DNA of 64,000 bases from Flagellimonas hadalis (GCF_007785775.2 NZ_VNIK02000005.1:152736-216735); one strand, 5' to 3'; shown: positions 53,736 to 62,133, numbered from the stretch's first letter. A program made the numbers and translations. The notes: generated by a model not told the origin, from the letters alone.

Positions 53736-54940
53736 GCAGCGATCATTTTTTTGGAAATCCGGCTGCTGGCAATTTTTGATGAAATAAAGCCCAAAACCAC
53801 AATGGTGGCCATCACGATCAATAGGTTCATGGCATCGAACTCCACCGGATAGGCTAGGGAAGGCGTTATTTTTAACCAACCGAAGGCCAATTGCGAAACA
53901 ATCAACAAGGTGCCGATCAACACCCCGATAAATCCTCCCAAAGAAGTCACCAAAAGCCCTTGGATAAAATAGATCTTTCGTAATTCTTTGATGGTGGTGC
54001 CCAGACTGAACAAGGTCTTGGAATTTTGCTGCTTGTCCAAGATCATCATGATAATGGCCCCGACCACATTGAAAAGCGCAATGATCAATACCAAGGTGAA
54101 GATGAGATAGGTGGCAAGGTTTTCCGTTTTCAGCATGCGGTGGAGCGTACTGTTCTGTTCCTGCCGGGTCAGCAACCGTACTTTGTCGCCCAAAACGACC
54201 TGAATGGAACGTTTCGCTTCATCAATTTTTGATAGGTCGTCCAGTTTAAAATTGATGCCCGAAACCATGGTGCTGTCCTTCTCCAATAGTTTCTGGATAA
54301 GGGGAAGTTGTGCGAACACATATTTTTTGTCCAGGCCCTCTTCCACGGCATACACGCCGCTGACCACCAACGGAAGTTCGTTGTAGGGTTTTGATGTGAC
54401 GAGCCCCTGTTGTGTGAAAGAACCCTTGCCAGGCTTGGGAACCAGTACCGTCATGGGTGTTCGGTTGTTCGTGGGGACACCCAGCAGATTATAGATGCCA
54501 ATGCCGATGACCCCATTGTACTCCATATTGCCCCAATTGCCAAATTGCAGGGTGCTGTCCACGCCCGTTACCGATCGGTATCGTTCATCCACTCCTTTTA
54601 TATAGGCAATGGTGCTTTTCTCCCGATAGGTCAAATAGGCTCGTTCCTCGAGTTCCTTGGAAAAATTAGCCAAGTTGGGAACGTCTTGCAAAGCAGCTTC
54701 CTCGCTCGGTACCATGGAAAAATATTTTCCTGTTGCGGGCAAGGCCTTCAAGTCGGGATCAAAAGTGTTGGAAAAGGAAAGACTGAACGTTTTTAGCCCA
54801 GCAAAGGCCGAAAGCACAATGAAAAGTGCCGCGGAACCGATCACGATGACCAAAAAAGTGACAAAATTGATGATATTCACCGCATTTTGACTGCTTTTGG
54901 ACCGTAGATAGCGCTTGGCGATATAAAACGGGAAGTTCAA
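53732..54940 (-). CDS. FtsX-like ABC transporter permease (LolC/E-like)
   Basis: This 402-residue inner-membrane protein starts FPFYIAKRYLRSKSSQNAVN, typical of LolC/E-type permeases. It has one N-terminal helix (about 25-48), a large periplasmic MacB-type domain (about 50-270), and three C-terminal helices. LolCDE releases lipoproteins from the inner membrane towards the outer membrane; the ATPase partner is not in this neighbourhood, so the role is inferred. It lies 2 bp behind rbfA, a pairing that I recall as common in flavobacteria. Confidence 0.85.
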   Translation of the reverse strand: MNFPFYIAKRYLRSKSSQNAVNIINFVTFLVIVIGSAALFIVLSAFAGLKTFSLSFSNTFDPDLKALPATGKYFSMVPSEEAALQDVPNLANFSKELEERAYLTYREKSTIAYIKGVDERYRSVTGVDSTLQFGNWGNMEYNGVIGIGIYNLLGVPTNNRTPMTVLVPKPGKGSFTQQGLVTSKPYNELPLVVSGVYAVEEGLDKKYVFAQLPLIQKLLEKDSTMVSGINFKLDDLSKIDEAKRSIQVVLGDKVRLLTRQEQNSTLHRMLKTENLATYLIFTLVLIIALFNVVGAIIMMILDKQQNSKTLFSLGTTIKELRKIYFIQGLLVTSLGGFIGVLIGTLLIVSQLAFGWLKITPSLAYPVEFDAMNLLIVMATIVVLGFISSKIASSRISKKMIAA

Positions 54941-54942
54941 GG

Positions 54943-55338
54943 TCAGGATTTCTTTCGTTTGGCTAGCAGGTCCCTGTTCTCAATGGGATTTTCCTCCCCT
55001 TTGAGCGATTGTTCAATTCTATCGATATATTCCAAGGAATCATCCAGATAAAAAACAAGCTCCGGCACCCTTCTCAACTGGTTTTTGGTGCGAAGGGCCA
55101 GTTCATGGCGAATGGTCACTTGGCTGGCCTTGATCCCGGCCAACAACTCTTTGGCGTCCTTGTTGGGGAAAATGCTCACATAGACCTTGGCCAATGACAG
55201 ATCCACCGTTACCGATACTTTGGAAACAGAGATCAAAGTTCCCCTGAGCCCGCCATCGGTGGCTGCTCGTTGCAGGATGTCCGCCAGATCTTTTTGGATG
55301 ATCCCTGCTATTTTCTTTTGCCGTTGTGTTTCCTCCAT
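54943..55338 (-). CDS. rbfA: 30S ribosome-binding factor A
   Basis: RbfA binds the 30S subunit during late maturation of 16S rRNA. The 131-residue protein shows RQKKIAGIIQKDLADILQ at the N-terminus, GTLISVSKVSVTVDLSLAKVYVSI in the KH-like domain, and LRRVPELVFYLDDSLEYIDRIEQ near the end, all typical. A possible -7 box TATTTTTG on the minus strand (55350-55343) is only about 5 bp before the ATG, which would make the mRNA nearly leaderless. It is followed after 2 bp by the LolC/E-like permease gene. Confidence 0.92.
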   Translation of the reverse strand: MEETQRQKKIAGIIQKDLADILQRAATDGGLRGTLISVSKVSVTVDLSLAKVYVSIFPNKDAKELLAGIKASQVTIRHELALRTKNQLRRVPELVFYLDDSLEYIDRIEQSLKGEENPIENRDLLAKRKKS

Positions 55339-55375
55339 AGTGCAAAAATAAAGGAAATCCTGACTAACCCCGCAC

Positions 55376-55403
55376 TTTGAATGGATTACAGTCCGTAATT
55401 TTG
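55376..55403 (+). promoter_or_regulatory. promoter of mce
   Basis: TTTG at 55376-55379 and TAATTTTG at 55396-55403, 16 bp apart, resemble the Bacteroidota promoter with a slightly short spacer. The ATG follows 40 bp downstream. Confidence 0.55.
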
Positions 55404-55443
55404 GAAAAACCGTGCAGCGCAGAACACAAAATCAGAGAAGTCC

Positions 55444-55860
55444 ATGGATAAAATTGAACACATCGGCATTGCCGTAAAGGATTTGGAAGCGTCCAACCAG
55501 TTATTCGCCAAATTGCTGGGAGTACCCCACTATAAAATGGAAGAGGTGGCCTCGGAAGGCGTGAGGACCTCTTTTTTTGAATCAGGTCCCAACAAGGTGG
55601 AATTGTTGGAAGCCACGAGCGCGGACAGCCCAATTGCGAAGTTTTTGGAAAAAAAGGGAGAAGGCATCCACCACATCGCCTTTGCGGTGGAGGATATAGT
55701 TTCGGAGTTGGCCCGACTGAAGGAGGAAGGGTTCCAAATATTGAACGAAACGCCTAAAAAGGGCGCCGATAACAAACTGGTGGCTTTCCTGCACCCAAAA
55801 GGTACGAACGGTGTGTTGGTGGAGCTTTGCCAAGAAATAAAAGCCAACGAGGGGCGTTAA
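55444..55860 (+). CDS. mce: methylmalonyl-CoA epimerase
   Basis: The enzyme interconverts (R)- and (S)-methylmalonyl-CoA between propionate or odd-chain metabolism and succinyl-CoA. The 138-residue vicinal-oxygen-chelate protein has KIEHIGIAVKDLEASNQLF, RTSFFESGPNKVELLEATS, GEGIHHIAFAVEDIVSEL, and a C-terminal KGTNGVLVELCQE, which carry the metal-binding histidines and glutamate of the family. No mutase gene is nearby. It stands just before the tRNA-Met gene and is the last clearly host gene on this side of the mobile region. Confidence 0.93.
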   Translation: MDKIEHIGIAVKDLEASNQLFAKLLGVPHYKMEEVASEGVRTSFFESGPNKVELLEATSADSPIAKFLEKKGEGIHHIAFAVEDIVSELARLKEEGFQILNETPKKGADNKLVAFLHPKGTNGVLVELCQEIKANEGR

Positions 55861-55863
55861 AAC

Positions 55864-55895
55864 CTTGCGGTGTAGAAAAATAAACACTAATATTG
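55864..55895 (+). promoter_or_regulatory. promoter of tRNA-Met
   Basis: CTTG at 55864-55867 and TAATATTG at 55888-55895, 20 bp apart, approximate TTTG-N19-TAnnTTTG. The tRNA starts 16 bp further on. Confidence 0.6.
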
Positions 55896-55910
55896 CATCC
55901 GCAAATTGCG

Positions 55911-55984
55911 GGTCCTATAGCTCAGTTGGTTAGAGCACCTGACTCATAATCAGGTGGTCCCTGGTTCGAGCCCAGGTGGGACCA
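55911..55984 (+). tRNA. tRNA-Met (anticodon CAT), elongator type; integration site
   Basis: The acceptor stem is GGTCCTA/TGGGACC, the D arm GCTC...GAGC, and the anticodon stem CCTGA/TCAGG around loop CTCATAA, with CAT at 55945-55947. The T arm is CCTGG/CCAGG with TTCGAGC. The anticodon stem lacks the three G-C pairs of initiator tRNA, so it is the elongator, or less likely a CAT tRNA-Ile read after lysidine modification. Its 3' end borders the mobile region. Confidence 0.88.
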
Positions 55985-55996
55985 CTTTTATTGCCT

Positions 55997-56034
55997 AAAT
56001 AGCCCTGTAAATCAATGATTTATGGGGCTATTTT
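55997..56034 (+). terminator. terminator hairpin behind tRNA-Met
   Basis: AAATAGCCC pairs with GGGCTATTT, and inside it TAAATCA pairs with TGATTTA around a single A, giving a long stem with a two-base bulge on each side. TTTT follows. It probably belongs to the inserted element or to the tRNA transcript. Confidence 0.7.
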
Positions 56035-56040
56035 CATTTC

Positions 56041-56061
56041 AGGGGACGATTGAGGGGACGA
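56041..56061 (+). repeat. two direct repeats AGGGGACGA next to the tRNA (candidate recombinase site)
   Basis: AGGGGACGA occurs at 56041-56049 and again at 56053-56061, a 12-bp step. The position 57 bp behind the tRNA fits arm-type or accessory recombinase sites of elements integrated in tRNA 3' ends, but no recombinase is visible in the window. Confidence 0.4.
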
Positions 56062-56103
56062 ATAATGGGTTTGAGGTAAACTTTAATGACTTGATAGGAT
56101 ATT

Positions 56104-56127
56104 GTTTACTTTTAGTGGAAAGTAAAC
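56104..56127 (+). promoter_or_regulatory. inverted repeat directly before the defence cassette (candidate operator)
   Basis: GTTTACTTT (56104-56112) and AAAGTAAAC (56119-56127) form a perfect 9-bp inverted repeat with a 6-bp centre, ending 3 bp before the ATG at 56131. A further half-site, GTAAACTTTA, is present at about 56076-56085. It could be an operator or a hairpin over the ribosome entry site. Confidence 0.45.
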
Positions 56128-56130
56128 TTT

Positions 56131-56964
56131 ATGGGTTTTGCAGAACGATATGGTCATAAACTACCAAGGGAAAGCCTTCAATTGGATTCAATTGATAAAA
56201 AGCTAAGGATTAAAATTTGGAATGCGATTGATAGACATTTCTTTTCAATTTTAAAACCTGGGTTATACAATCGTTATTCATACTATTGGGAAATATGCCA
56301 ATTGATTTGGACGGAGATTTTAGAACGGGACATAGATGACATTCATCCATTTGAATCTTCTTGGGGGGTGAACTTCTTTGAAGATGTCAAGAGTATTTAT
56401 AATACAATGCAATGGTTTGAGGTATATGACTTTATAGAAAACTTATCAAGATTAGACCAACTTTATTTTGAAGGCAAGTTTGCCGAGAATATAAACTACA
56501 TTCTTGAAGAAGAACATTCGGGCTATAGATTAGTTGATGACTGCATTCTGAAAATTACCAATGAAAAAGAAATTGATGCAATTGAAGAAGCCATAAAATC
56601 AGATGAGTCGGGTCAAATTTCAACACACCTGAGTTCAGCATTGAATTTATTGTCTATAAAAAACCCAGATTACAGAAATTCAATAAAAGAATCCATTTCT
56701 GCTGTTGAGGCAGCTTGTTCAATCATAGCGGGAAAACCTAAAGCCACACTTGGCGAAGCATTAAAAATCTTGGAAAGGGACTACAATTTACATCCAGCGT
56801 TGAAAAATTCTTTTAATGCACTATACGGATATACAAGTGATGCTGGCGGTATAAGACATAATTTAAAGGATGGAGAAGAAGAACTAGAGCATGGGGACGC
56901 CATATTTATGCTGGTTTCTTGTTCATCCTTTATAAATTACTTGCAATTCAAATTTAAGAACTGA
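56131..56964 (+). CDS. AbiJ-NTD4/HEPN-like abortive infection protein
   Basis: This 277-residue protein starts GFAERYGHK and continues LDSIDKKLRIKIWNAIDRHF, the pattern of the AbiJ N-terminal domain 4. After a middle helical part, residues 180-277 read as a HEPN-like helical bundle: NSIKESISAVEAACSIIAGK, then LYGYTSDAGGIRHNLKDG with Arg242-His243 at the place where Abi HEPN proteins keep their RNase or scaffold residues. Such proteins are thought to stop growth on phage infection by cutting RNA. It is the first gene of a tight cassette; the TGA is followed at once by the ATG of the nuclease-methylase gene. The base composition is much more AT-rich than in the host genes to the left. The function is inferred from the family. 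Confidence 0.7.
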   Translation: MGFAERYGHKLPRESLQLDSIDKKLRIKIWNAIDRHFFSILKPGLYNRYSYYWEICQLIWTEILERDIDDIHPFESSWGVNFFEDVKSIYNTMQWFEVYDFIENLSRLDQLYFEGKFAENINYILEEEHSGYRLVDDCILKITNEKEIDAIEEAIKSDESGQISTHLSSALNLLSIKNPDYRNSIKESISAVEAACSIIAGKPKATLGEALKILERDYNLHPALKNSFNALYGYTSDAGGIRHNLKDGEEELEHGDAIFMLVSCSSFINYLQFKFKN

Positions 56965-59900
56965 ATGACCACATCAGAATATTTAACTAGCCTTAACCAC
57001 AGATATAAATTAGGCAATTCCACAGAACATACTTTCCGAGGGGATTTACAACAACTGATTGAAAGCCTTATTCCTGAAATTAAAGCGACCAATGAACCTA
57101 AAAGACAGCGTTGTGGTGCGCCAGACTATATTTTGACAAAAGGAGAGGTCCCCGTTGGTTTTATTGAAGCAAAGGACATTGGTGACAATGATTTGACAGG
57201 CAAGAAAAAATCGGGACACAAAGAACAGTTTGACCGATATAAAGCTTCTTTGGACAATCTGATTTTTACGGATTACATACGTTTTGTGCTATACCGAGAA
57301 GGAGAATTGGTCACTGAAATTGCCATTGGTATAATTGAGGATGGCTCTATTAAGCCGCTTCCCGTGAACTTTGCTTCCTTTGAGAACTTATTAAAAGACT
57401 TTGTTGTTCAAGTAGGGCAGACCATAAAAAGTCCCGAAAGATTGGCTAAAATGATGGCTGGAAAAGCCCGTTTACTGGCCGATGTAATCGAAAAAACGTT
57501 GAAACGTGATTTGGACGATGATTTAAACCCCAAGACCGCTTTAGAGCAACAGTTTGAAGCCTTTAAAGACTACTTAATACATGATGTAAGCACAAAAGGC
57601 TTTGCGGATATTTATGCACAAACTATTACCTATGGTTTATTTGCCGCTAGATTGCATGACCCAACCATACAATCATTCAGCCGACACGAGGCCGCTGAAC
57701 TTATTCCAAAGTCAAATCCGTTTTTGCGCAAACTTTTTCAGTTTATAGCAGGGTATGACCTCGATGATAACTTGGTTTGGATAGTGGATAGTTTGGTAGA
57801 AATATTCTTGCATAGCAATGTTGAAGAAATTTTAAAAAACTATGGGAAATCCACCAAAATGGAAGACCCCATTATCCATTTTTATGAAACCTTCCTAAGT
57901 GAATACGACCCTAAATTGCGTAAGTCCCGTGGGGTTTGGTACACACCGCAGCCCGTTGTGAATTTTATTGTTCGGGCAGTTGACGACATTCTGAAAACTG
58001 AATTTGACTTACCACAAGGACTTGCCGATACCAGCAAGACCACCATAAAAGTAAACACCCAAATAGCGGACAAGCGTTCAACAACAGGCTATAAACAAGT
58101 AGAGCAAGAAGTACACAAAGTACAAATTCTTGACCCGGCAACAGGTACAGGAACATTTTTGGCAGAAGTGGTAAAGCACATTTACAAAAAGTTTCAGGGA
58201 CAGCAAGGCATTTGGAGCAATTACGTCGAAACCCATTTATTGCCTCGTTTAAACGGCTTTGAGTTACTCATGGCCAGCTATGCTATGGCACATTTGAAGT
58301 TGGATTTGCTGTTGACCGAAACAGGATTTAAACCCACATCCAACCAACGGTTTAAAGTTTATTTGACCAATAGTTTAGAAGAAAGTCACCCAGATACAGG
58401 AACATTATTTGCCAATTGGTTGAGTACGGAAGCCAATGAAGCCAACCACATCAAACGGGATACGCCTGTAATGTGCGTTATTGGTAATCCACCTTATGCA
58501 GTAAGTAGTACAAACAAAGGAGAGTGGATTCAAAACTTAATTGTAGATTACAAAAAGAACTTAAATGAACGTAAAATAAATTTAGATGATGACTACATCA
58601 AATTCATTCGCTACGGACAACATTATATCGACAAAAATGAAAGTGGTATTTTGGCTTACATCTCTAATAACAGTTTTATTGATGGCATTACACATCGCCA
58701 AATGCGAAAGCACCTCTTAGAAACTTTTGATAAAATCTACATTTTAGATTTGCACGGAAATGCGAAGAAAAAGGAAGTATGCCCTGATGGGAGTCCTGAC
58801 CAGAATGTTTTTGATATTATGCAAGGTGTTTCAATAAACATTTTTGTAAAAACAGGCAAAAAGAAGAAATCAGAATTAGGAGAAGTTTTCCATTTTGATT
58901 TGCAAGGAAAAAGGAACTACAAATACGAAACACTCAACAATTCAACGATTTCTAAAATTAATTGGGAAAGGCTAGTTTTTTCTGAACCATATTTCTTTTT
59001 CGTTCCAAAAGATTTTGAATTAGTCAAAAATTATGAAAAAGGGTTTAAAGTAAATGAAATCCTTAGTTTAAATTCTAATGGAATAGAAACAAAATGTGAC
59101 GCTTTAGCTATTCAGTTTTCTAAACAAAAACTTCAAAACGTAATAAGTGATTTTGAAAATGAGCCTATCGAGCTTTTAAAAGCAAAGTACAATGAAAAAC
59201 AAGATTCAAGTGGATGGACATTTGCACGAGCGAAAGAAAGTATTTTGAATGATACTTTTAAACAAGTCAAAATTAATTACAGACCTTTTGATGTTAGGGA
59301 AACAATAATTACTAAAAACTCAGGCGGTTTTATTGGTCGTTCTAGATTTGAAGTTATGCAACATTTACTACAACCTAATCTTGGTTTAATTATTCCAAGA
59401 CAAACTACCCAAGATTACAGACATAGTTTTATTACCGACAAAATAATTGAGGGGAATTTTACTGCAAGTGCTAAATTATTCGGTACAGGTTGTCTTTTTC
59501 CATTGTACTTATATCCAGAAAATAATAGACAACAAACCATTGACCAACAACTAGCAAGAACACCAAATCTAAAAACTGAAATTGTAAATCAAATTGCGAA
59601 AAAATTGGGATTGGCTTTTACCAACGAAAAAGAAAGCACCGAAAACACTTTTGCCCCAATTGATATTTTAGATTACATCTATGCGGTGTTGCATTCGCCA
59701 ACTTATCGTGAGAAATACAAAGAGTTCCTAAAAATTGACTTTCCGAGAGTTCCTTATCCAAAAGACCAAGATACATTTTGGCAACTCGTAAAATTGGGCG
59801 GAGAAATACGCCAAATTCATTTATTGGAAAGTCCAACGGTTGAGCAATATATTACCAAATATCCAATGGACGGCAATAATGTGGTTAGCACAGCCAAATA

Positions 59901-60126
59901 CAAAGAAGGTAAGGTTTTCATCAACGACACGCAGTATTTTGACAATGTTCCGCAAGTCGCTTGGGAGTTTTATATTGGAGGCTACCAACCCGCACAAAAA
60001 TGGCTCAAAGACCGAAAAGACCGCAAATTAGAGTTTGATGAAATTCTTCACTATCAGAAAATCATTGTGGCTTTGAGTGAAACAGATAGATTGATGAAGG
60101 AGATAGATAAAATTGAAATAAATTGA
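56965..60126 (+). CDS. fused nuclease-N6-adenine methyltransferase (type IIG/ISP-like restriction enzyme)
   Basis: This 1053-residue protein combines both activities of a restriction system. The N-terminus holds a PD-(D/E)XK site, GAPDYILTKGEVPVGFIEAK (Asp54, Glu68, Lys70). A helical linker follows, and from about residue 330 comes the methylase core: RGVWYTPQPVVNFIVRAVD, motif I ILDPATGTGTFLAEV (about 388) and motif IV IGNPPYAVSS (about 507). The last 400 residues would be the target-recognition part; they contain YRPFDVRETIITKNSGGF and DYRHSFITDKIIEGNF, usual in this family. There is no helicase domain, which excludes a complete type I or ISP (LlaGI-like) enzyme, and no separate specificity gene. 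It follows the Abi-like gene with zero gap. Confidence 0.85.
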   Translation: MTTSEYLTSLNHRYKLGNSTEHTFRGDLQQLIESLIPEIKATNEPKRQRCGAPDYILTKGEVPVGFIEAKDIGDNDLTGKKKSGHKEQFDRYKASLDNLIFTDYIRFVLYREGELVTEIAIGIIEDGSIKPLPVNFASFENLLKDFVVQVGQTIKSPERLAKMMAGKARLLADVIEKTLKRDLDDDLNPKTALEQQFEAFKDYLIHDVSTKGFADIYAQTITYGLFAARLHDPTIQSFSRHEAAELIPKSNPFLRKLFQFIAGYDLDDNLVWIVDSLVEIFLHSNVEEILKNYGKSTKMEDPIIHFYETFLSEYDPKLRKSRGVWYTPQPVVNFIVRAVDDILKTEFDLPQGLADTSKTTIKVNTQIADKRSTTGYKQVEQEVHKVQILDPATGTGTFLAEVVKHIYKKFQGQQGIWSNYVETHLLPRLNGFELLMASYAMAHLKLDLLLTETGFKPTSNQRFKVYLTNSLEESHPDTGTLFANWLSTEANEANHIKRDTPVMCVIGNPPYAVSSTNKGEWIQNLIVDYKKNLNERKINLDDDYIKFIRYGQHYIDKNESGILAYISNNSFIDGITHRQMRKHLLETFDKIYILDLHGNAKKKEVCPDGSPDQNVFDIMQGVSINIFVKTGKKKKSELGEVFHFDLQGKRNYKYETLNNSTISKINWERLVFSEPYFFFVPKDFELVKNYEKGFKVNEILSLNSNGIETKCDALAIQFSKQKLQNVISDFENEPIELLKAKYNEKQDSSGWTFARAKESILNDTFKQVKINYRPFDVRETIITKNSGGFIGRSRFEVMQHLLQPNLGLIIPRQTTQDYRHSFITDKIIEGNFTASAKLFGTGCLFPLYLYPENNRQQTIDQQLARTPNLKTEIVNQIAKKLGLAFTNEKESTENTFAPIDILDYIYAVLHSPTYREKYKEFLKIDFPRVPYPKDQDTFWQLVKLGGEIRQIHLLESPTVEQYITKYPMDGNNVVSTAKYKEGKVFINDTQYFDNVPQVAWEFYIGGYQPAQKWLKDRKDRKLEFDEILHYQKIIVALSETDRLMKEIDKIEIN

Positions 60127-60135
60127 CCTAAAAGA

Positions 60136-60912
60136 ATGCCAAAATGTAAACTTTGCCTGAAAGCAGAAGCAGATAAAACAAAATCTCACATCATACCCAA
60201 ATTTATGGGTAAAAGGCTATTTGAATCAAATCCAAGATACGGCATTCAAATTGACATAACAGGCAAGCATAGTAAAATACAAGACATCCCGAAAGAAGAT
60301 TATATTTTTTGTTCAAACTGCGAAAATCGGTTTGCTAGGCTTGAACATTATTTTTCTTTAAAACTCAACAGTATTCATAATTACGCTAACGAAAAAGAAA
60401 AATTTAAAGTTTACTCTAATGGGGACAATAGCTTTTTGGAGTGTTTTAAGGTTTCCTATAACGCTTTAAAGCTTTTTAATTACACTTTGATTTGGAGAGC
60501 GAGTATATCGAATCATTTTTTATTTAAAAAATATAAACTTCCTAAATCTTATGAAGAAAAAATAAGGGAGGTTCTGGACATTAATTTATCAGTTTCGCAA
60601 TCTGAGATATTGGAAAACCTAAATGAATTAAAAGATAGTACGGGATTGGACTCTTATTTTTTCAAGTGTAGGTTTAAAAATCAATATACCAGAGGATATT
60701 TTTCATGCTACCAAATAGGTGAAAATGCATTTGGACTTTTTTTGGTTGATTTTATAATTTACACATATACAGAAAAGGAAAGTATCCCAGAAGATTTTGA
60801 AATAATCTCAAAATTTCAAAAGGAGAACGCATTGATTGTAATGGCTAGTGTGGACAATTGGAGAAAAATAAATGACGCCTCAATAAAGAACTTTATGTTA
60901 AAGATAAAATAA
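60136..60912 (+). CDS. zinc-finger HNH-like protein of unknown function
   Basis: This 258-residue protein begins with a metal-site pattern, CKLC (Cys4, Cys7), KSHIIPKF (His18) and FCSNCENRF (Cys59, Cys62), which resembles the treble-clef core of HNH/McrA-type nucleases in the SHIIPKF subgroup. The canonical second and third HNH residues are not obvious, so nuclease activity is uncertain. The remaining 190 residues are helical and unrecognised. It starts 9 bp behind the nuclease-methylase gene on the same strand and is therefore likely to be a functional part of the same defence cassette. It converges on the replication module. Confidence 0.65.
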   Translation: MPKCKLCLKAEADKTKSHIIPKFMGKRLFESNPRYGIQIDITGKHSKIQDIPKEDYIFCSNCENRFARLEHYFSLKLNSIHNYANEKEKFKVYSNGDNSFLECFKVSYNALKLFNYTLIWRASISNHFLFKKYKLPKSYEEKIREVLDINLSVSQSEILENLNELKDSTGLDSYFFKCRFKNQYTRGYFSCYQIGENAFGLFLVDFIIYTYTEKESIPEDFEIISKFQKENALIVMASVDNWRKINDASIKNFMLKIK

Positions 60913-60956
60913 GCACAGTATGATAGAGCAAGTTTTAATTGAAGGGTAAAAGCCAA

Positions 60957-61847
60957 CTAAATTATTGCCCTGTTCTTCACATCCAACCTTTTGTACAAAG
61001 GCAACGTTTTCCTGTTCAAATCAATATTTTTAACCTTTAAAAAGGGCCGGTTCATGGTGTCCTTTACCTCAAATTCATTCCTGATGGCATTTAATTTTTC
61101 AAAATTTTCAACGTATTCATTGGTGGTGTAGAAATCGGTGTACAACTGGGAAACCCTTTTGGAGCAGTTCCAAACTTGACACTTAAATTTGGCCTTGTTC
61201 TTTGTCACATATTTGGTGATGTAAGATCCGATCCCTTTGATATTGTTGGTGTTTATCTGTTTAACGTCAAAGGCACTTGACGGCTTAAAATCCTTGTTCC
61301 GTGGGGTTATGCCGTTTTTCTTTTGCAGCGAAATCCAGTAGTTCCACCATTTTTCAATCTTCCAGTATTTATTGGTAATCAGGTGAAAATGGACATTGCC
61401 CTTAAACTCATCATTTTTGGTCTGGCGTTCGGCCACCCAGATATACTGAAAATCATCAAACCGCTTTTTGGCATTGTCCAGAAACTTCCTGAGCAGATCA
61501 ACCGCTTGTTCATCGTCCACCTTGTTCAGAAAAGTAAGCGTGACAAAGCTGAACCGCTTGTAACACCTTGAAAAACAAGTTATTTTCTTTCTGATTTTTT
61601 GTTTGGAGTGCCTGGACAGTTGGCGCATTTTGGGTTGGCCGTTTTTCTTTTTGACGGTCTTTTCTTTGGCATCGGCTTTGTTTGGTTCTGGTTCTTTCTT
61701 TTTTCTTTGGAGCGAAGAACCCGAAAACTCTTCCTTGGGGACGACCCCGAACATTCTTACTGAAAATTCAACGCTTGTTCCGTATGTGTTTTTTACAATC
61801 ATCTTGAAATCAAAAAATCTGAATCGTTGCGCATTTATTAAAACCAT
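60957..61847 (-). CDS. HUH rolling-circle replication initiator (Rep)
   Basis: The 296-residue protein has the three motifs of HUH endonucleases: motif 1 FVTLTF (101-106), motif 2 GNVHFHLI with the metal-binding His153 and His155, and motif 3 GIGSYITKYVTKN with the candidate catalytic tyrosine (Tyr209 or Tyr213) and lysine. Such proteins nick one strand at a replication origin and start rolling-circle replication of plasmids, ssDNA phages or integrative elements. The N-terminal 90 residues are lysine-rich and poorly ordered; ATG at residue 16 is an alternative start. Directly upstream lie four AAAGGTT repeats. The other genes of the module are a small unknown protein and an excisionase-like HTH protein, on the same strand. 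Confidence 0.8.
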   Translation of the reverse strand: MVLINAQRFRFFDFKMIVKNTYGTSVEFSVRMFGVVPKEEFSGSSLQRKKKEPEPNKADAKEKTVKKKNGQPKMRQLSRHSKQKIRKKITCFSRCYKRFSFVTLTFLNKVDDEQAVDLLRKFLDNAKKRFDDFQYIWVAERQTKNDEFKGNVHFHLITNKYWKIEKWWNYWISLQKKNGITPRNKDFKPSSAFDVKQINTNNIKGIGSYITKYVTKNKAKFKCQVWNCSKRVSQLYTDFYTTNEYVENFEKLNAIRNEFEVKDTMNRPFLKVKNIDLNRKTLPLYKRLDVKNRAII

Positions 61848-61849
61848 TT

Positions 61850-61901
61850 AAAGGTTATAGTATTAAAGGTTAATAGGAGTGCGCAAAAGGTTCTAAAGGT
61901 T
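61850..61901. repeat. iteron-like array of four AAAGGTT repeats before rep
   Basis: AAAGGTT occurs at 61850, 61865, 61886 and 61895 within 52 bp, mostly as TAAAGGTTA. It lies between the Rep start codon and the next gene. This would suit Rep-binding sites near a double-strand origin, or an autoregulatory operator. Confidence 0.5.
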
Positions 61902-61914
61902 AAAAAAAAGAAAA

Positions 61915-62133
61915 TCAGGGTCGAGGTTTATTGGGGACGTATTGGCCACGCTTATAGCGTTTTAGGAAATCCCCAGAACGGCGTATATAGACGTTCATGT
62001 AAGCCCAATTTGGATGGCTCTTGTCCAAAAACTTTGCAAAGCTGTAAAGTCCGTGAACGTATGTCCATTTCTTGGGCTTTGTATCATTTTCAAAAAATAC
62101 TACAACGGAGTAATCATTCTTGTTCTTTAACAT
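61915..62133 (-). CDS. small hypothetical protein of the replication module
   Basis: This 72-residue basic protein contains VVVFFENDTKPKKWTYVHG and a C-terminus FLKRYKRGQYVPNKPRP. It resembles no family that I know. It overlaps the end of the HTH gene by 7 bp and precedes rep on the same strand; the position suggests an accessory replication or transfer role. The compact overlap and a plausible amino-acid composition support that it is real. Confidence 0.6.
   Translation of the reverse strand: MLKNKNDYSVVVFFENDTKPKKWTYVHGLYSFAKFLDKSHPNWAYMNVYIRRSGDFLKRYKRGQYVPNKPRP

Noticed and set aside
56965..60126. BREX PglX or a complete type ISP enzyme
   Set aside because: No other BREX genes (pglZ, brxC) are near, and the protein has no helicase domain.
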